A DNA stretch of 64,000 nt, taken from positions 1,674,001-1,738,000 of the forward strand of contig NZ_JACHVS010000001.1 in NCBI RefSeq assembly GCF_014190875.1, read 5' to 3'. Below, in pieces: positions 55,792 through 64,000 of this stretch. Position 1 is the first letter of the stretch. The number at the start of each line of letters is the position of its first letter. Origin of the DNA: Paeniglutamicibacter cryotolerans (GTDB taxonomy: Bacteria > Actinomycetota > Actinomycetes > Actinomycetales > Micrococcaceae). The notes under the pieces are model-generated. The model was not told the DNA's origin, ran no database searches, and saw nothing but the letters and a program-made list of their open reading frames with translations. The position numbers and the translations under genes were made by a program.

Positions 55792-57069
55792 TCATCGGCC
55801 GCGCATCTGCCGGGGAGGCCCCTGTACAAGCATTTCCGGAGCCCGGGCAATCAGAAGCCACACTGGCAGTACGGCAAAGCAGAGGACGGGTAGAAGCCGG
55901 ATGTCCCCTGCCACCACCACGGCGATGAAGATGGCAATCCACCCGTCGCGGGACACGGACAGGACCATTCCCAAGGCTCCGCAGGCGATCGCCAAACCCA
56001 CGGGGATCTGCTGTAGTACGGCATGGGCGCAGAGCCCGATGGCGACGCCGATGAACACGGCGGGGAAGATCCTTCCACCGCGAAAACCGGCGGTCGCGGC
56101 GATGAGCAGCGCCGCCAGTTTGACCGCGATGATGCCCGCGAGTTGCCATGCGGTGAAATTGCCGGCCCGATCCACGAGCTCCACCATCTCCTCGCTGCCC
56201 TTGAAGAGCGTCAGCGGACCACCCACGGCGCCCAGCAATCCAAGGATCAACCCGCCGAGCGTGGTGTAGAGGAGCGGCCACTTCAAGCGGCGGAAGAGGC
56301 CATGCAGGGGCTGGAAAAGCACACCTCCGACGAGTCCGACGAGCGCCGCGAGGCAAGCTACCAGGACGGCTGCTGGCAGCAGCCCCAACAAGGGGGAATC
56401 CACCGCGGGAACCACCGGCGCACGCAGCTGTTGGCCACCGAGAAGCACCAGGGTTATTGACGCCGTACTGGCTGATAGCAGCGGGAGGAACAACCTGTCC
56501 CACAGCGTTCCCCCGGTTTTGGCCGCTGCCACGACGCCCGTCAGCACGAGTATCGCGGCCACCGGCGTGCCGAAAAGGGCGCCGATGGTTCCCGCTGCGG
56601 AAACCATCACCACCAGTTCGACGCCAATGCGCGGCCATAAACGGTGGACGACCGCCACCAGAATCGCTGTGTTGAGGGCAACGATGGATGACTCCGGGCC
56701 CAAGCTGACCCCTCCGCCTAGACCCAACGCCGTCACGATGGCGAGGCCAGGAACGGCGGCCAGGGGCATCGGCGCTCCTATGAGTTCTATTGTTGCCGAG
56801 TCCTTGCCTCCATGGCCGGGCACGAAGGCGACGATCAGGCCGATGAGGAATCCAATGGCGCTCAGCACGGCGAAAATCCACCAGCGGGAATCGGGATCAA
56901 CCTGCAAGAGATGGGGGAGCCAAGCCCAAAGGAATTCCTTAATGACATGAGCGACTTCGTCCACGATGAACAACCCGAGGGCTGAAACGAAACCCACGAT
57001 GACCGCCGGTACCGACAACTGCAGCAGCATCCGGATGGAGGGAACTTCTTGTTCGTTCGTGATACTCAT
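55792..57069 (-). CDS. ClC-family chloride channel/antiporter
   Basis: This 425-residue membrane protein belongs to the voltage-gated chloride channel (ClC) family. The diagnostic GGGVSLGPESSIVAL replaces the classical GREGP loop, and GFRGGRIFPAVFIGVAIG is the third selectivity loop, while GSGIP is replaced by GHGGKDSA. These changes occur in distant ClC branches and may alter ion choice. ATG 57069 (MSITNEQ) is favoured over 57123, although no clear ribosome site is seen. The gene lies 23 bases from the IS element. Confidence 0.88.
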   Translation of the reverse strand: MSITNEQEVPSIRMLLQLSVPAVIVGFVSALGLFIVDEVAHVIKEFLWAWLPHLLQVDPDSRWWIFAVLSAIGFLIGLIVAFVPGHGGKDSATIELIGAPMPLAAVPGLAIVTALGLGGGVSLGPESSIVALNTAILVAVVHRLWPRIGVELVVMVSAAGTIGALFGTPVAAILVLTGVVAAAKTGGTLWDRLFLPLLSASTASITLVLLGGQQLRAPVVPAVDSPLLGLLPAAVLVACLAALVGLVGGVLFQPLHGLFRRLKWPLLYTTLGGLILGLLGAVGGPLTLFKGSEEMVELVDRAGNFTAWQLAGIIAVKLAALLIAATAGFRGGRIFPAVFIGVAIGLCAHAVLQQIPVGLAIACGALGMVLSVSRDGWIAIFIAVVVAGDIRLLPVLCFAVLPVWLLIARAPEMLVQGPPRQMRGR

Positions 57070-57528
57070 TTCGACAAGTTTTCGGAGCCCGAAAGGCCTC
57101 CACAGTGTGGGCCTTCGGGCCACGTGCGCGCACTACCGATCGCCGGCAATGACGCGGGCCCGGAGTATCGCGTCGTTGGCGGGGGCGGAATGGCCCGTGC
57201 AACAGAGCAGGAGCCCACACGGGAAACGGTGAAAACATGGAGTCGGTATTGGTGATTCATTCTGTCGAAGCACCCACTTTCTTTCGTCATGCACACGGGT
57301 GAGCCGTGTCGATCAGCTGGACATCAACCGTCTCCGGGTTTCGGCCGGCCTGCCAACGAACCGTTCCACCATGCCCCGGCCCCGAAGGCCGGCCCAGAAC
57401 CTCGCCGCACCACCTTCCAGCGGAAGTACCCCTCACCTTGGTTTCGGATGCGCCACTCGCAGGGGTGGCGCATTTCGTGGTCGGCCAATCGACGGCACGT
57501 CAAACAAGACACCGACCGAAGGACGTGG
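57070..57528. other. Non-coding interval with one hairpin
   Basis: About 460 bases with no credible gene. A 9-bp inverted repeat, ATGCGCCAC/GTGGCGCAT (57448-57456 and 57465-57473), may end the leftward SHOCT transcript, although no T run follows on that strand. The remainder shows only short frames with poor codon use. Confidence 0.45.
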
Positions 57529-57891
57529 CTAGCCGATCAGCCTCGATTTCGCCGCGACGAATTCCTCTTCGCTGAGAATTCCGGCATCTTTGAGCCCGGC
57601 GAGCTTTTGCAGCTCGGCGACGAGGTCGAAGCGGCCATTGCCCGGAACGGCCGCCTGCACCGGCTGCACCGGCTGCGCCGGCTGCACCGGCTGCGCCGGC
57701 TGGGCAGACTGCTGCATCATGGCCTGTTGCTGGGCGGCCTCATACTGTTGCTGATCGGTTGCGGACTGGGCTTTTTGCTGCTGTTTCGCGGCCATTCCGC
57801 CGGACACGGCGTTGACGGTTCCGGCGACAACGGCCGTCCTCGCGGCCAGGCCCAGCAGGCCCGGACGTCCGCCTCTTCCCATTCGTGGCAT
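57529..57891 (-). CDS. SHOCT-domain protein with Gln/Pro-rich repeat
   Basis: This 120-residue protein has a basic N-terminus and a hydrophobic stretch (LLGLAARTAVVAGTVNAVSGG), a glutamine-rich middle with QPAQPVQPAQPVQPVQ, and a C-terminal SHOCT domain (LVAELQKLAGLKDAGILSEEEFVAAKSRL). SHOCT domains are short oligomerisation modules. It follows the DUF6325 gene by 12 bases. This pair, plus a SHOCT membrane protein (split by an IS at 61087), recurs together in actinobacteria, probably in stress responses. Confidence 0.85.
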   Translation of the reverse strand: MPRMGRGGRPGLLGLAARTAVVAGTVNAVSGGMAAKQQQKAQSATDQQQYEAAQQQAMMQQSAQPAQPVQPAQPVQPVQAAVPGNGRFDLVAELQKLAGLKDAGILSEEEFVAAKSRLIG

Positions 57892-57903
57892 GATGATTCT
57901 CCT

Positions 57904-58341
57904 TTAGTTTTCATTCATTGAGCTGACGGCGTCAACGAGACCGTTGACGACCGGTGCGGGGATGCGTTCGACACTCAGTACTTCGGCACCGGAAGCGGCG
58001 AACCGCTCGCTGAGCTTCTTGGCCCAGGTGAGCTCAAGCACGACGAGCGCAGCCGAGCTTCCCGGCGGGACGAGCTCGGCGAGCTGCTCGATGTCGTCGT
58101 CGCCGGCGATGCCCACGGCGGCCATGTCGGCGCCACCGAATCCGTAGTCCTCGGATTCGTACTCGATCTCGGTAACGGTGACTTCACCATCGGTGTCCTT
58201 GGTAATGATCATGAAGTCCAGCAGCCGCACCACTTCGGTATCGAGTAGGTTCCCGAGGGCTTCAAGCACCCCAGCCGAGGGTCGGTCGCCCTCCAAACCA
58301 ACAAGGTAGAGCTCTACGGGCCCAAAAGTGAACTGTGCCAT
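57904..58341 (-). CDS. DUF6325-family protein
   Basis: This 145-residue acidic protein begins MAQFTFGPVELYLVGLEGD and includes LLDFMIITKDTDGEV and VPPGSSAALVVLELTWAK, matching the DUF6325 family of actinobacteria. The fold is probably alpha/beta; no active site is evident. ATG 58341 has GAAAGGA upstream. It is co-directional with the SHOCT gene downstream and the SulP gene upstream. Confidence 0.85.
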   Translation of the reverse strand: MAQFTFGPVELYLVGLEGDRPSAGVLEALGNLLDTEVVRLLDFMIITKDTDGEVTVTEIEYESEDYGFGGADMAAVGIAGDDDIEQLAELVPPGSSAALVVLELTWAKKLSERFAASGAEVLSVERIPAPVVNGLVDAVSSMNEN

Positions 58342-58556
58342 GGCATGATTCCTTTCTCGAGGTTGCTGATTTCCGAGCCGGCAGTCGAGACGACGGCGGG
58401 CAACGTTGGATCCACCATGATGTTGGCGGCTTCTCCGCGCGATCCACAGTTCGGTTCCGTTTGGGGGATGCCGTGATTGTCCTCGGCTTGCAAATAGCCG
58501 AGCACGGTGTCCAACCCATGGATAGGAGGGCTCGCTCCGGGGATCGATGCACCCAT
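58314..58556 (-). CDS. Possible small protein between sulP and the DUF6325 gene
   Basis: An 80-codon frame begins at ATG 58556, right after the SulP stop, and overlaps the DUF6325 start by 28 bases in another frame. GGAGAGG lies upstream. Its composition (MGASIPGASPPIHGLDTVLG) is only weakly protein-like and no family is recognised. It may be chance; otherwise the 218-base gap holds only the leader of the DUF6325 gene. Confidence 0.25.
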   Translation of the reverse strand: MGASIPGASPPIHGLDTVLGYLQAEDNHGIPQTEPNCGSRGEAANIMVDPTLPAVVSTAGSEISNLEKGIMPWHSSLLGP

Positions 58557-58558
58557 GG

Positions 58559-60235
58559 CTAGGCCTCTCCGGGCGGCAGATCGGAGAGGCGGTTGTCCCT
58601 TGAGAGGGCAGCAATGGCAGCGCGATTGGTCGGGAAGACAGTGTGTTCATCGAGCAGTTCCAGACGCCTGAGACGGTGTTTTGCCTCAGGGCGCACCCGG
58701 CTGAAGCTCGGTGCCACCTGGTGTTCGGAAAGCCAAGTCTGGAGCCCTGCGAACGATTCGGCACCCGTGACGTCGATGTCGGTCATAGCCTCCATGTCGA
58801 TCACGAGGTGATCCACCAAATCTGGGCCCGCCGATTCAATGGCCCCCCTTTCGGCCTGAACAAACATGTCGCTGTTAGCGAAGAACAAGGGGGCGGCGAG
58901 TCGGATCACAATGACTCCCGGAGCTGAAACGGAGCCAGCGGGAACGTCGTCCAGAAGAGACTCTCCCAAGTCACCGGAGGCCTGAAGCACATCGACAGCG
59001 GGGTTGGATGCACGTTTGGCCATATTAACGAGCGTGAGCACGAACGCCACGATGATGCCCATGATCGATCCAACGAACAGCGTGACCAGAAAGCAGAACA
59101 CGCCGACGGTAAATTCACAACGGTACTTGCGCCACAACTCCTCGAACTCCCTGATACCCAGCAACGGTATGATCGCCACGCTCACAACAGCGCCGATCGC
59201 CGGTGACGGTATATCGGCCAGAATGCCCGTGCCAAAAAGCAGCAGCAGAAGTGTCCCGAGAGCCATCACCAGTGAAGGCAGTTGGGTTCGGGAACCGGCC
59301 TGGTCGACCGCCGCTGTTCGAGACGTGGAAGAACCCACGGTAAAGCTCGCTGATGCCCCGGCCGCGATGTTGCCCAAACCAAAAGCCAGAAAGTCGCGGT
59401 TGGGGCTGGTCTTATAACCCCGCTTCTCGGCGTAGGGACGTGAGAGGAGAAGTCCCTCCGCCGTCGACACCATGGTGAGGGCCAGGGCCGAAGGGATGAG
59501 CACAAGCCACATCGACCACTCGATCACCGGCCAGGACAGCCTTGGCGGTCCGGCCGGCACCTCGCGCAGCACAGCGACACCGGCCTGCTGGTCATTGGTG
59601 AGGAGCACGAAGGCCGTAGCGGCGACGAGTACTACGAGCGCCCACGGAACCACGGCGTGTAGGCGCCGTCCTCCCAAGAGTACGAGAACCGAGCCCACGA
59701 CTATGAGTAGCGAGAACACGCTGATCGTGTTGAGCCCCATGATCAGTTGACCGAGCTTTTCCGTAAACTCGGCCACCGAATCGACGTGTACCCCCAGCAC
59801 CTTCGCAACCTGGCTCACCATGATGTTCAGCACCAAAACTACGACGAACCCGAGGAGGATCGGTTTGGACCGGAAATTCGCCAGGAAACCAAGCCTGAAC
59901 ATCGCCAGGAGCAAGAACATGATCCCGACGATGATTGCCTGGGCCAGTGCAAGGGTCGCATAGTCGGCGCTCCCGGCGATGGCGAGTCCTGCGAGTGAGG
60001 ATGCCACGAGGGCGGAAGCAACGGCATCCACCGAGACCACCAGCTGGCGCGATGACACGGTGAGCGCATAGATGATCGTCGGGAGGACCAGCGCGTACAG
60101 GCCAGCGGTGGCTGGCAATCCCGCGATTTGGGCATATCCGATATTGAGGGGAATCGCGATCGCGAGCAGCGATACTCCGGCCAAGAGCTCGCGCACGAGA
60201 TTTGTCCTGCTGAGCCCCACCAAAGGTCTCCGCAT
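58559..60235 (-). CDS. SulP-family anion transporter with STAS domain
   Basis: This 558-residue transporter has an N-terminal SulP membrane domain of 12-14 helices (NIGYAQIAGLPATAGLYALVLP is typical) and a C-terminal STAS domain (about residues 430-535) with MEAMTDIDVTGAESF. SulP proteins carry sulfate, bicarbonate or other anions. ATG 60235 is preceded by GGAGGAAATC and marks the start of the conserved domain. The 69-residue gene upstream (60490) reads in the same direction with a 254-base gap. Confidence 0.9.
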   Translation of the reverse strand: MRRPLVGLSRTNLVRELLAGVSLLAIAIPLNIGYAQIAGLPATAGLYALVLPTIIYALTVSSRQLVVSVDAVASALVASSLAGLAIAGSADYATLALAQAIIVGIMFLLLAMFRLGFLANFRSKPILLGFVVVLVLNIMVSQVAKVLGVHVDSVAEFTEKLGQLIMGLNTISVFSLLIVVGSVLVLLGGRRLHAVVPWALVVLVAATAFVLLTNDQQAGVAVLREVPAGPPRLSWPVIEWSMWLVLIPSALALTMVSTAEGLLLSRPYAEKRGYKTSPNRDFLAFGLGNIAAGASASFTVGSSTSRTAAVDQAGSRTQLPSLVMALGTLLLLLFGTGILADIPSPAIGAVVSVAIIPLLGIREFEELWRKYRCEFTVGVFCFLVTLFVGSIMGIIVAFVLTLVNMAKRASNPAVDVLQASGDLGESLLDDVPAGSVSAPGVIVIRLAAPLFFANSDMFVQAERGAIESAGPDLVDHLVIDMEAMTDIDVTGAESFAGLQTWLSEHQVAPSFSRVRPEAKHRLRRLELLDEHTVFPTNRAAIAALSRDNRLSDLPPGEA

Positions 60236-60489
60236 GATTTCCTCCGAGGGCTCGGTTTCCTGAGCATATGCTCCTGCATTCCCAGGCTTCACGGCATCAC
60301 CCGTGGAGGGTGATATCCGGAAGCATGCCGACGGATGCAGCATCTACGTCGGCCATCGCGGATCGCGAGGGCCGACTGCGATTCCCGAGCACACCACCCG
60401 GCACTCTGCGGGCAGGGGGCCGGCACACCTGATGCAAAAACGAATCTTCGTGTTCACCTACTTGTTGTCCAGAGCGGGAGTGAACAACC

Positions 60490-60699
60490 TTATGACGGCT
60501 CATCGCGTACATGGACCTCGGCGATCTCCAAGCCCATGTCGGCAATGCGAGTGAGGATCCCGTGGAGCTCAGCCTGGTCATGGAGCATGCCCGTCAGCAC
60601 CGTCGTCGACGGTGCCAGCTGCACTGCATCGAACTCGGGGAACGCCGCAGCCAGGGTGGCGGACAGGGCATAGGGAAGTCGGATTTCATATCGTTTCAT
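60490..60699 (-). CDS. Small hypothetical protein, 69 residues
   Basis: This short protein begins MKRYEIRLPYALSATLAAAFPEFDAV and ends VHVRDEPS. The alternating strand-helix pattern suggests a compact ACT-like fold, but no family is recognised. GGAGGTGG lies 9 bases before ATG 60699, which makes translation likely. It precedes the SulP gene on the same strand and may belong to its transcript. Confidence 0.65.
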   Translation of the reverse strand: MKRYEIRLPYALSATLAAAFPEFDAVQLAPSTTVLTGMLHDQAELHGILTRIADMGLEIAEVHVRDEPS

Positions 60700-61086
60700 T
60701 CGGGTAAACCACCTCCGGATGCAGAAGACCTTGTCATTCTCCCGTCGAGCCGCAGTCCACATATCACCTCGGACGGGTGAGCTACGATTTGCCCCATGAA
60801 TTCCTTCAATGGCTGATTGGCGTACGCAGCAGGAGCCTGGTCCGGAGCAAACAGGTCAGTAGCCGGTCAAGTCACGCATCACAGTGTGGGCGGACTTCGA
60901 AAAAACGGCCTACTGGGAACACGCATGATGTCGAATTCTCGGCAGGCCCCGGTTATTGATGATCAGGGTGCGCTGTCGTTCATGGAAAGTCACCCTTATT
61001 GGGTGTTGGGCGAGGTTCGTTTCCCCCGTAGAAAAGTTAAAGGCCTCGGAATCAGCCGCAGGCATCGACGTGGAGGAGTGTTTCTC
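60700..61086. other. Non-coding interval upstream of the split SHOCT gene
   Basis: About 390 bases without a credible gene. It should hold divergent promoters for the small gene at 60490 and the interrupted gene at 61087, but no clear -35/-10 pair stands out. GTGGAGGAGTG just before 61087 is the ribosome site of the interrupted gene. Confidence 0.45.
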
Positions 61087-61140
61087 ATGAATTTTTGGAA
61101 TAGTTTTTGGGACATCATTTGGTTCTTCCTGTGGGGGTTT

Positions 61141-62660
61141 GAGCCTGTCAGATGGAGTGTGTAAATGACCTAGTCACCATCTGATTCAGAGGACAATTAT
61201 GACCGTGATAGAACGCAAAAAACCGGCAGGGAAAGTAGACGCCTCGGCAGCGGCCGAGCGCATGGCCGCCGTCGGGAACATGGAAGAACTCAAGGCCTCG
61301 GGGGCCTTCGATGAGCTGATGGGCCAGATCGACCGCGGCGAGATCGAACTCGATGGCAAGGACGGGTTCATCCAGCACCTGATCCGGGCCGGTCTGGAAC
61401 GGGGCCTGAAGACCGAATTGACCGAGCACCTGGGCTACGAGAAGCACGAGTACGCCGGCCGCGAGGTCACGAACTCCCGCAACGGTTCCTACCCCAAGAC
61501 GGTGTCCACCAGCGCCGGGGACATCGACCTGGCAGTACCGCGGGACCGGGCCGGGACCTTCGTCCCGCGCCTGGTTCCCAAGGGCACCCGGCATACCGGG
61601 CAGCTGGCGGACATGATCGTGAGCCTCTATGCCGGGGGCATGACGGTGCGGGACATCGAACACCACCTGGCCTCCACCCTGGGCACCGAACTCTCGCGCG
61701 AGACGATCTCGAAGATCACCGACGAGATCCTTGACGAGGTCATCGCCTGGCAGAACCGCCCCTTGGATCCGATCTACCCGATCATGTACCTGGATGCGAT
61801 CGTGATCAAGGTCCGCGACGGCGCGCACGTGAAGAACAAGGCCGCGCACATCGCCGTGGGCGTGGACATGGACGGGATCAAGCACGTGCTGGGGATCTGG
61901 ATCGCCGCGGCCGAGGGCGCGAAGTTCTGGGCGCAGGTCTGCTCCGAGCTGGCCAACCGCGGGGTGAAGGACGTGCTGATCGTCTGCTGCGACGGGCTCA
62001 CCGGTTTCCCCGAGGCCATCGAGGCGACGTGGCCCCACGCGACGGTGCAGACCTGCGTGGTGCACCTGATCCGTTCTTCGATGCGTTTCGTTTCCTACGC
62101 AGACCGGCAGAAGGTCGCCGCCCAGCTGCGGCTCATCTACACGGCCCCGAACGAGGAAGCCGCCGGTGCGGCCCTGAAGGAGTTCAGCGACGGCGAGTGG
62201 GGCACCAGGTATCCGGCGGCGGTGAAGACGTGGCAGAGCGCCTGGGAGCGTTTCACCCCGTTCCTCGCGTTTCCCCCTGCCTTGAGGAAGGTCATTTATA
62301 CGACCAATGCCATCGAGTCGTTGAATTTCCAACTTCGAAAAGTCACCAAGAACCGTGGTCACTTCCCTAACGACGCGGCCGCGGTGAAGCTGCTGTGGTT
62401 GGCGATCTGCAACATCGAGGACAAGCGCGCCATCGAACGTGCCAAGGTCCGGGCCGGCACCCGGGCCTCCAGCGGACGCCTCCTGGAGGGGGCCAAGACC
62501 ACCGGTTGGAACCAGGCCCTGCAGTACCTGTGCCTGACCTATCCCGAACGCGTGGAAGCCTACCTGGATTAGAATCGAATCTTCGCCTTAAAGGGCCTCA
62601 AGGATTAGAGCAAGAAACACTATCTGACTAGTTCATTTACACAGACAACTTGACAGGCCC
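61141..62660 (+). mobile_element. IS256-family insertion sequence
   Basis: The element is 1,520 bp. The imperfect terminal inverted repeats of about 28 bp start GAGCCTGTCAG (left) and GGGCCTGTCAA (right, complement) and both end GTGTAAATGA. It is flanked by an 8-bp direct repeat GGGGGTTT at 61133-61140 and 62661-62668, the target-site duplication expected for IS256. It disrupts the SHOCT membrane protein gene. Confidence 0.92.
61199..62572 (+). CDS. IS256-family transposase
   Basis: This 457-residue mutator-type transposase is intact. Catalytic regions are YLDAIVIKVRDG (first Asp, about residue 198), VCCDGLTGFPEAI (second Asp, about 264) and TTNAIESLN (Glu, about 372). HLGYEKHEYAGR and NGSYPKTV are typical N-terminal segments. 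ATG 61199 is 58 bases inside the left end. An intact frame and clean target repeats suggest a fairly recent insertion. Confidence 0.95.
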   Translation: MTVIERKKPAGKVDASAAAERMAAVGNMEELKASGAFDELMGQIDRGEIELDGKDGFIQHLIRAGLERGLKTELTEHLGYEKHEYAGREVTNSRNGSYPKTVSTSAGDIDLAVPRDRAGTFVPRLVPKGTRHTGQLADMIVSLYAGGMTVRDIEHHLASTLGTELSRETISKITDEILDEVIAWQNRPLDPIYPIMYLDAIVIKVRDGAHVKNKAAHIAVGVDMDGIKHVLGIWIAAAEGAKFWAQVCSELANRGVKDVLIVCCDGLTGFPEAIEATWPHATVQTCVVHLIRSSMRFVSYADRQKVAAQLRLIYTAPNEEAAGAALKEFSDGEWGTRYPAAVKTWQSAWERFTPFLAFPPALRKVIYTTNAIESLNFQLRKVTKNRGHFPNDAAAVKLLWLAICNIEDKRAIERAKVRAGTRASSGRLLEGAKTTGWNQALQYLCLTYPERVEAYLD

Positions 62661-63245
62661 GGGGGTTTGCCTTCGTTGCCTACCTGTTTGCCCTGTTTGC
62701 GGTCATCAGCGACCTGTTCCGAGACCGGGCACTGAACGGCTGGTGGAAGGCGCTCTGGATTATCCTGCTGGTATTCGTTCCGTTCCTGACTGCGCTCGTC
62801 TACTTGATTGTCCGGGGCAAGGGCATGGCGGAGCGAAGCTACGAATACGCCAGTCACGCGCAGGCCGCGACCGAGCAGTACATCAAGGGCGTGGCGGCAA
62901 CCAACCCCGCGGACGAAATCGAGAAGGCGAAGACATTGCTGGATGCCGGGACGATCACCCAAGAGGAGTACCAAGGGCTCAAGGCCCGTGCACTTCGCTG
63001 AGTGGCATGCCCCGTTCACTATTGCCCGACCCCGGCAAAGCCGCTGCGGGGATTCGCCGTCTCGGAACGTCCCGCCCGGGAAACGGGGTTCGGAATTGGG
63101 GGCCAGGGGTGGTGGTCGCGACGCGTTGGTGACGGGCCTGTCGCCGACCGGAGGCGATAGGGGGGCGCTATCGGCGGATTCTGTCTGACTCGTAGGTGTT
63201 CAATGACCACGAACCTGCCCTAGTGTTTCCATGAATCTATGGGGC

Positions 63246-63269
63246 ACGTCTCCACTGTTGTGGAGGCGT
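63246..63269 (+). other. Leader hairpin before the DUF389 gene
   Basis: ACGTCTCCAC (63246-63255) pairs with GTGGAGGCGT (63260-63269) as a 10-bp stem with one G-U pair and a TGTT loop. It sits 24 bases before the GTG start, upstream of AGGAGGAA. The rest of 63002-63293 shows no gene. Confidence 0.4.
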
Positions 63270-63293
63270 GCAGCGGCCGTCCTAGGAGGAACA

Positions 63294-64000
63294 GTGGATA
63301 CGAGCAGCAGGCCCATCCGCAACGACATCGAGACCATGCGCAATACGGTGCTCTTTGACGGACCGGATCGGGGACATCGGCTCAGCCGATTCTGGATGCT
63401 GCTGACGCTTTCCTCCATGCTCGCTGCCGCGGGCGTCGTGGCGGACTCCACGGCGACGGTGATCGGAGCCATAATCGTCGCGCCTATGCTGCTGCCCATC
63501 CAAGGCACCACGCTGGCGACGGTGCTGGGCGATCGCACGAATCTCGTTCGATCCGTGCTGCTGGTCATTCTGGGAGCAGCCGCTTCCCTCGTCATCGGGT
63601 ACCTGATCGGCCTGGTAGTGGTGAACGATGTCGTGGCAGAGACCAACTCACAGGTAGCCAGCAGGGTGAGCCCGGGGCTGATCGACATACTGGCGGCTCT
63701 TGGGACGGGGGTCGTCGGATCCATCGCGCTGGTTCGCCGGGATATTTCAGATACCCTCCCGGTGGTTGCGATAGCGATTTCCCTGGTTCCGCCCCTGGTG
63801 GTCGTGGGCCTCGCCCTGGAAGCGGGAGCATACTCACAGTCGCTCGGGGCACTGCTTCTTTTCGTCACGAATGTCACTGCGATCCTCGCCATCGGGATCG
63901 TGGCCATCGGGATCGTGGTGATGGCCTTGTACGGTATTTACCGCGGACCCATTTCCCCAGACGTCAGCGGACGGAAGACGGTGAATCGGAGGAAGGCCGT
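63294..64000 (+). CDS. DUF389-family membrane protein, N-terminal part
   Basis: The frame opens at GTG 63294 after AGGAGGAAC and is still open at the window end (235 codons visible). It begins VDTSSRPIRNDIETMRNTVLFD and has at least six hydrophobic helices, with family-typical ADSTATVIGAIIVAPMLLPIQG and ISLVPPLVVVGLAL. DUF389 proteins are membrane proteins of unknown function. The opposite strand also carries an open frame here, but the plus-strand helices and ribosome site decide the call. Confidence 0.85.
   Translation, partial: MDTSSRPIRNDIETMRNTVLFDGPDRGHRLSRFWMLLTLSSMLAAAGVVADSTATVIGAIIVAPMLLPIQGTTLATVLGDRTNLVRSVLLVILGAAASLVIGYLIGLVVVNDVVAETNSQVASRVSPGLIDILAALGTGVVGSIALVRRDISDTLPVVAIAISLVPPLVVVGLALEAGAYSQSLGALLLFVTNVTAILAIGIVAIGIVVMALYGIYRGPISPDVSGRKTVNRRKA

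Larger units (their letters stand above)
61087..63001 (+). pseudogene. SHOCT-domain membrane protein split by an IS256-family element
   Basis: The gene starts at ATG 61087 (MNFWNSFWDIIWFFLWGF) after GGAGG and resumes at 62661 in the same reading frame once the IS and one 8-bp repeat are removed: AFVAYLFALFAVISDLFRD, a second helix, then SHOCT residues DEIEKAKTLLDAGTITQEEYQGLKARAL and TGA at 62999-63001. The rejoined protein has about 130 residues: two membrane helices (PLDc_N-like) and a C-terminal SHOCT domain. The insertion lies after residue 18, so no functional product is expected. Confidence 0.88.

Noticed and set aside
63200..63907. 235-codon minus-strand frame at the window end
   Set aside because: The plus strand encodes regular hydrophobic helices of the DUF389 family behind a good ribosome site; the minus frame is serine- and arginine-rich and lacks features.
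1..64000. CRISPR arrays, prophage genes or an origin of replication
   Set aside because: No regularly spaced repeats, no phage structural or lysis genes, and no DnaA-box cluster or dnaA/repA-type gene were seen.

Overview
The window looks like chromosomal DNA of a high-GC Gram-positive actinobacterium, most likely Micrococcaceae (Arthrobacter or Paeniglutamicibacter type). The evidence is strong GC bias at third codon positions, frequent GTG and TTG starts, the pcrA-sucC-sucD housekeeping order, and an inositol locus of actinobacterial type (IolC, Cgl0158-type aldolase, IolD, GntR-type IolR, operators of Corynebacterium IolR type). Family calls come from reading the proteins; no database search was run.

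Layout. 1-5232: end of an FdhF/YdeP-type molybdoenzyme, YdcZ-type DMT transporter, ABC exporter, NUDIX hydrolase, ROK regulator. 5332-5702: an orphan, promoter- and terminator-flanked small RNA candidate, then tRNA-Arg(CCT). 5804-11196: membrane protein, PcrA/UvrD helicase, succinyl-CoA synthetase (sucCD). 11443-12105: decayed lldD-like gene. 12167-20963: a compact catabolic locus with a divergent CYP199-like P450, an IclR regulator and an operator between them, then a histidine-ammonia-lyase homologue with an altered selectivity residue, a polar amino-acid ABC transporter, a HisC-like aminotransferase and a phthalate-dioxygenase-reductase-type flavoprotein. 21045-26327: small protein with an unusual leader, SNF2 helicase, LOG-like protein.

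26452-44467: a large inositol-type locus: iolC, aldolase, iolD, iolB, iolE, four Gfo/Idh/MocA dehydrogenases, an ABC importer and a GntR (IolR-like) regulator with operator-like sites in front of four transcription units. Inside it a LacI regulator faces a PhyH-type Fe(II)/2-oxoglutarate dioxygenase, a Gfo/Idh enzyme and an SDR, which may feed modified (for example O-methylated) inositols into the core pathway.

44571-53858: SRPBCC protein, a ferritin-like/VIT1 metal exporter behind a yybP-ykoY manganese riboswitch, a second small protein sharing the unusual leader, DinB protein, XRE-cupin regulator, KimA-like APC permease, winged-helix regulator, and an agmatinase/guanidinobutyrase-like plus TPP-decarboxylase-like pair. 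53855-64000: an accessory region with an IS1634-type element, ClC and SulP anion transporters, SHOCT and DUF6325 stress-type proteins, a SHOCT membrane protein split by an IS256-family element with an 8-bp target duplication, and the start of a DUF389 protein.

Best candidates for something undescribed are the ammonia-lyase/P450/reductase locus, the LacI-PhyH branch of the inositol locus, the paired leader at 21.4 and 46.7 kb, and the small RNA at 5.4 kb.
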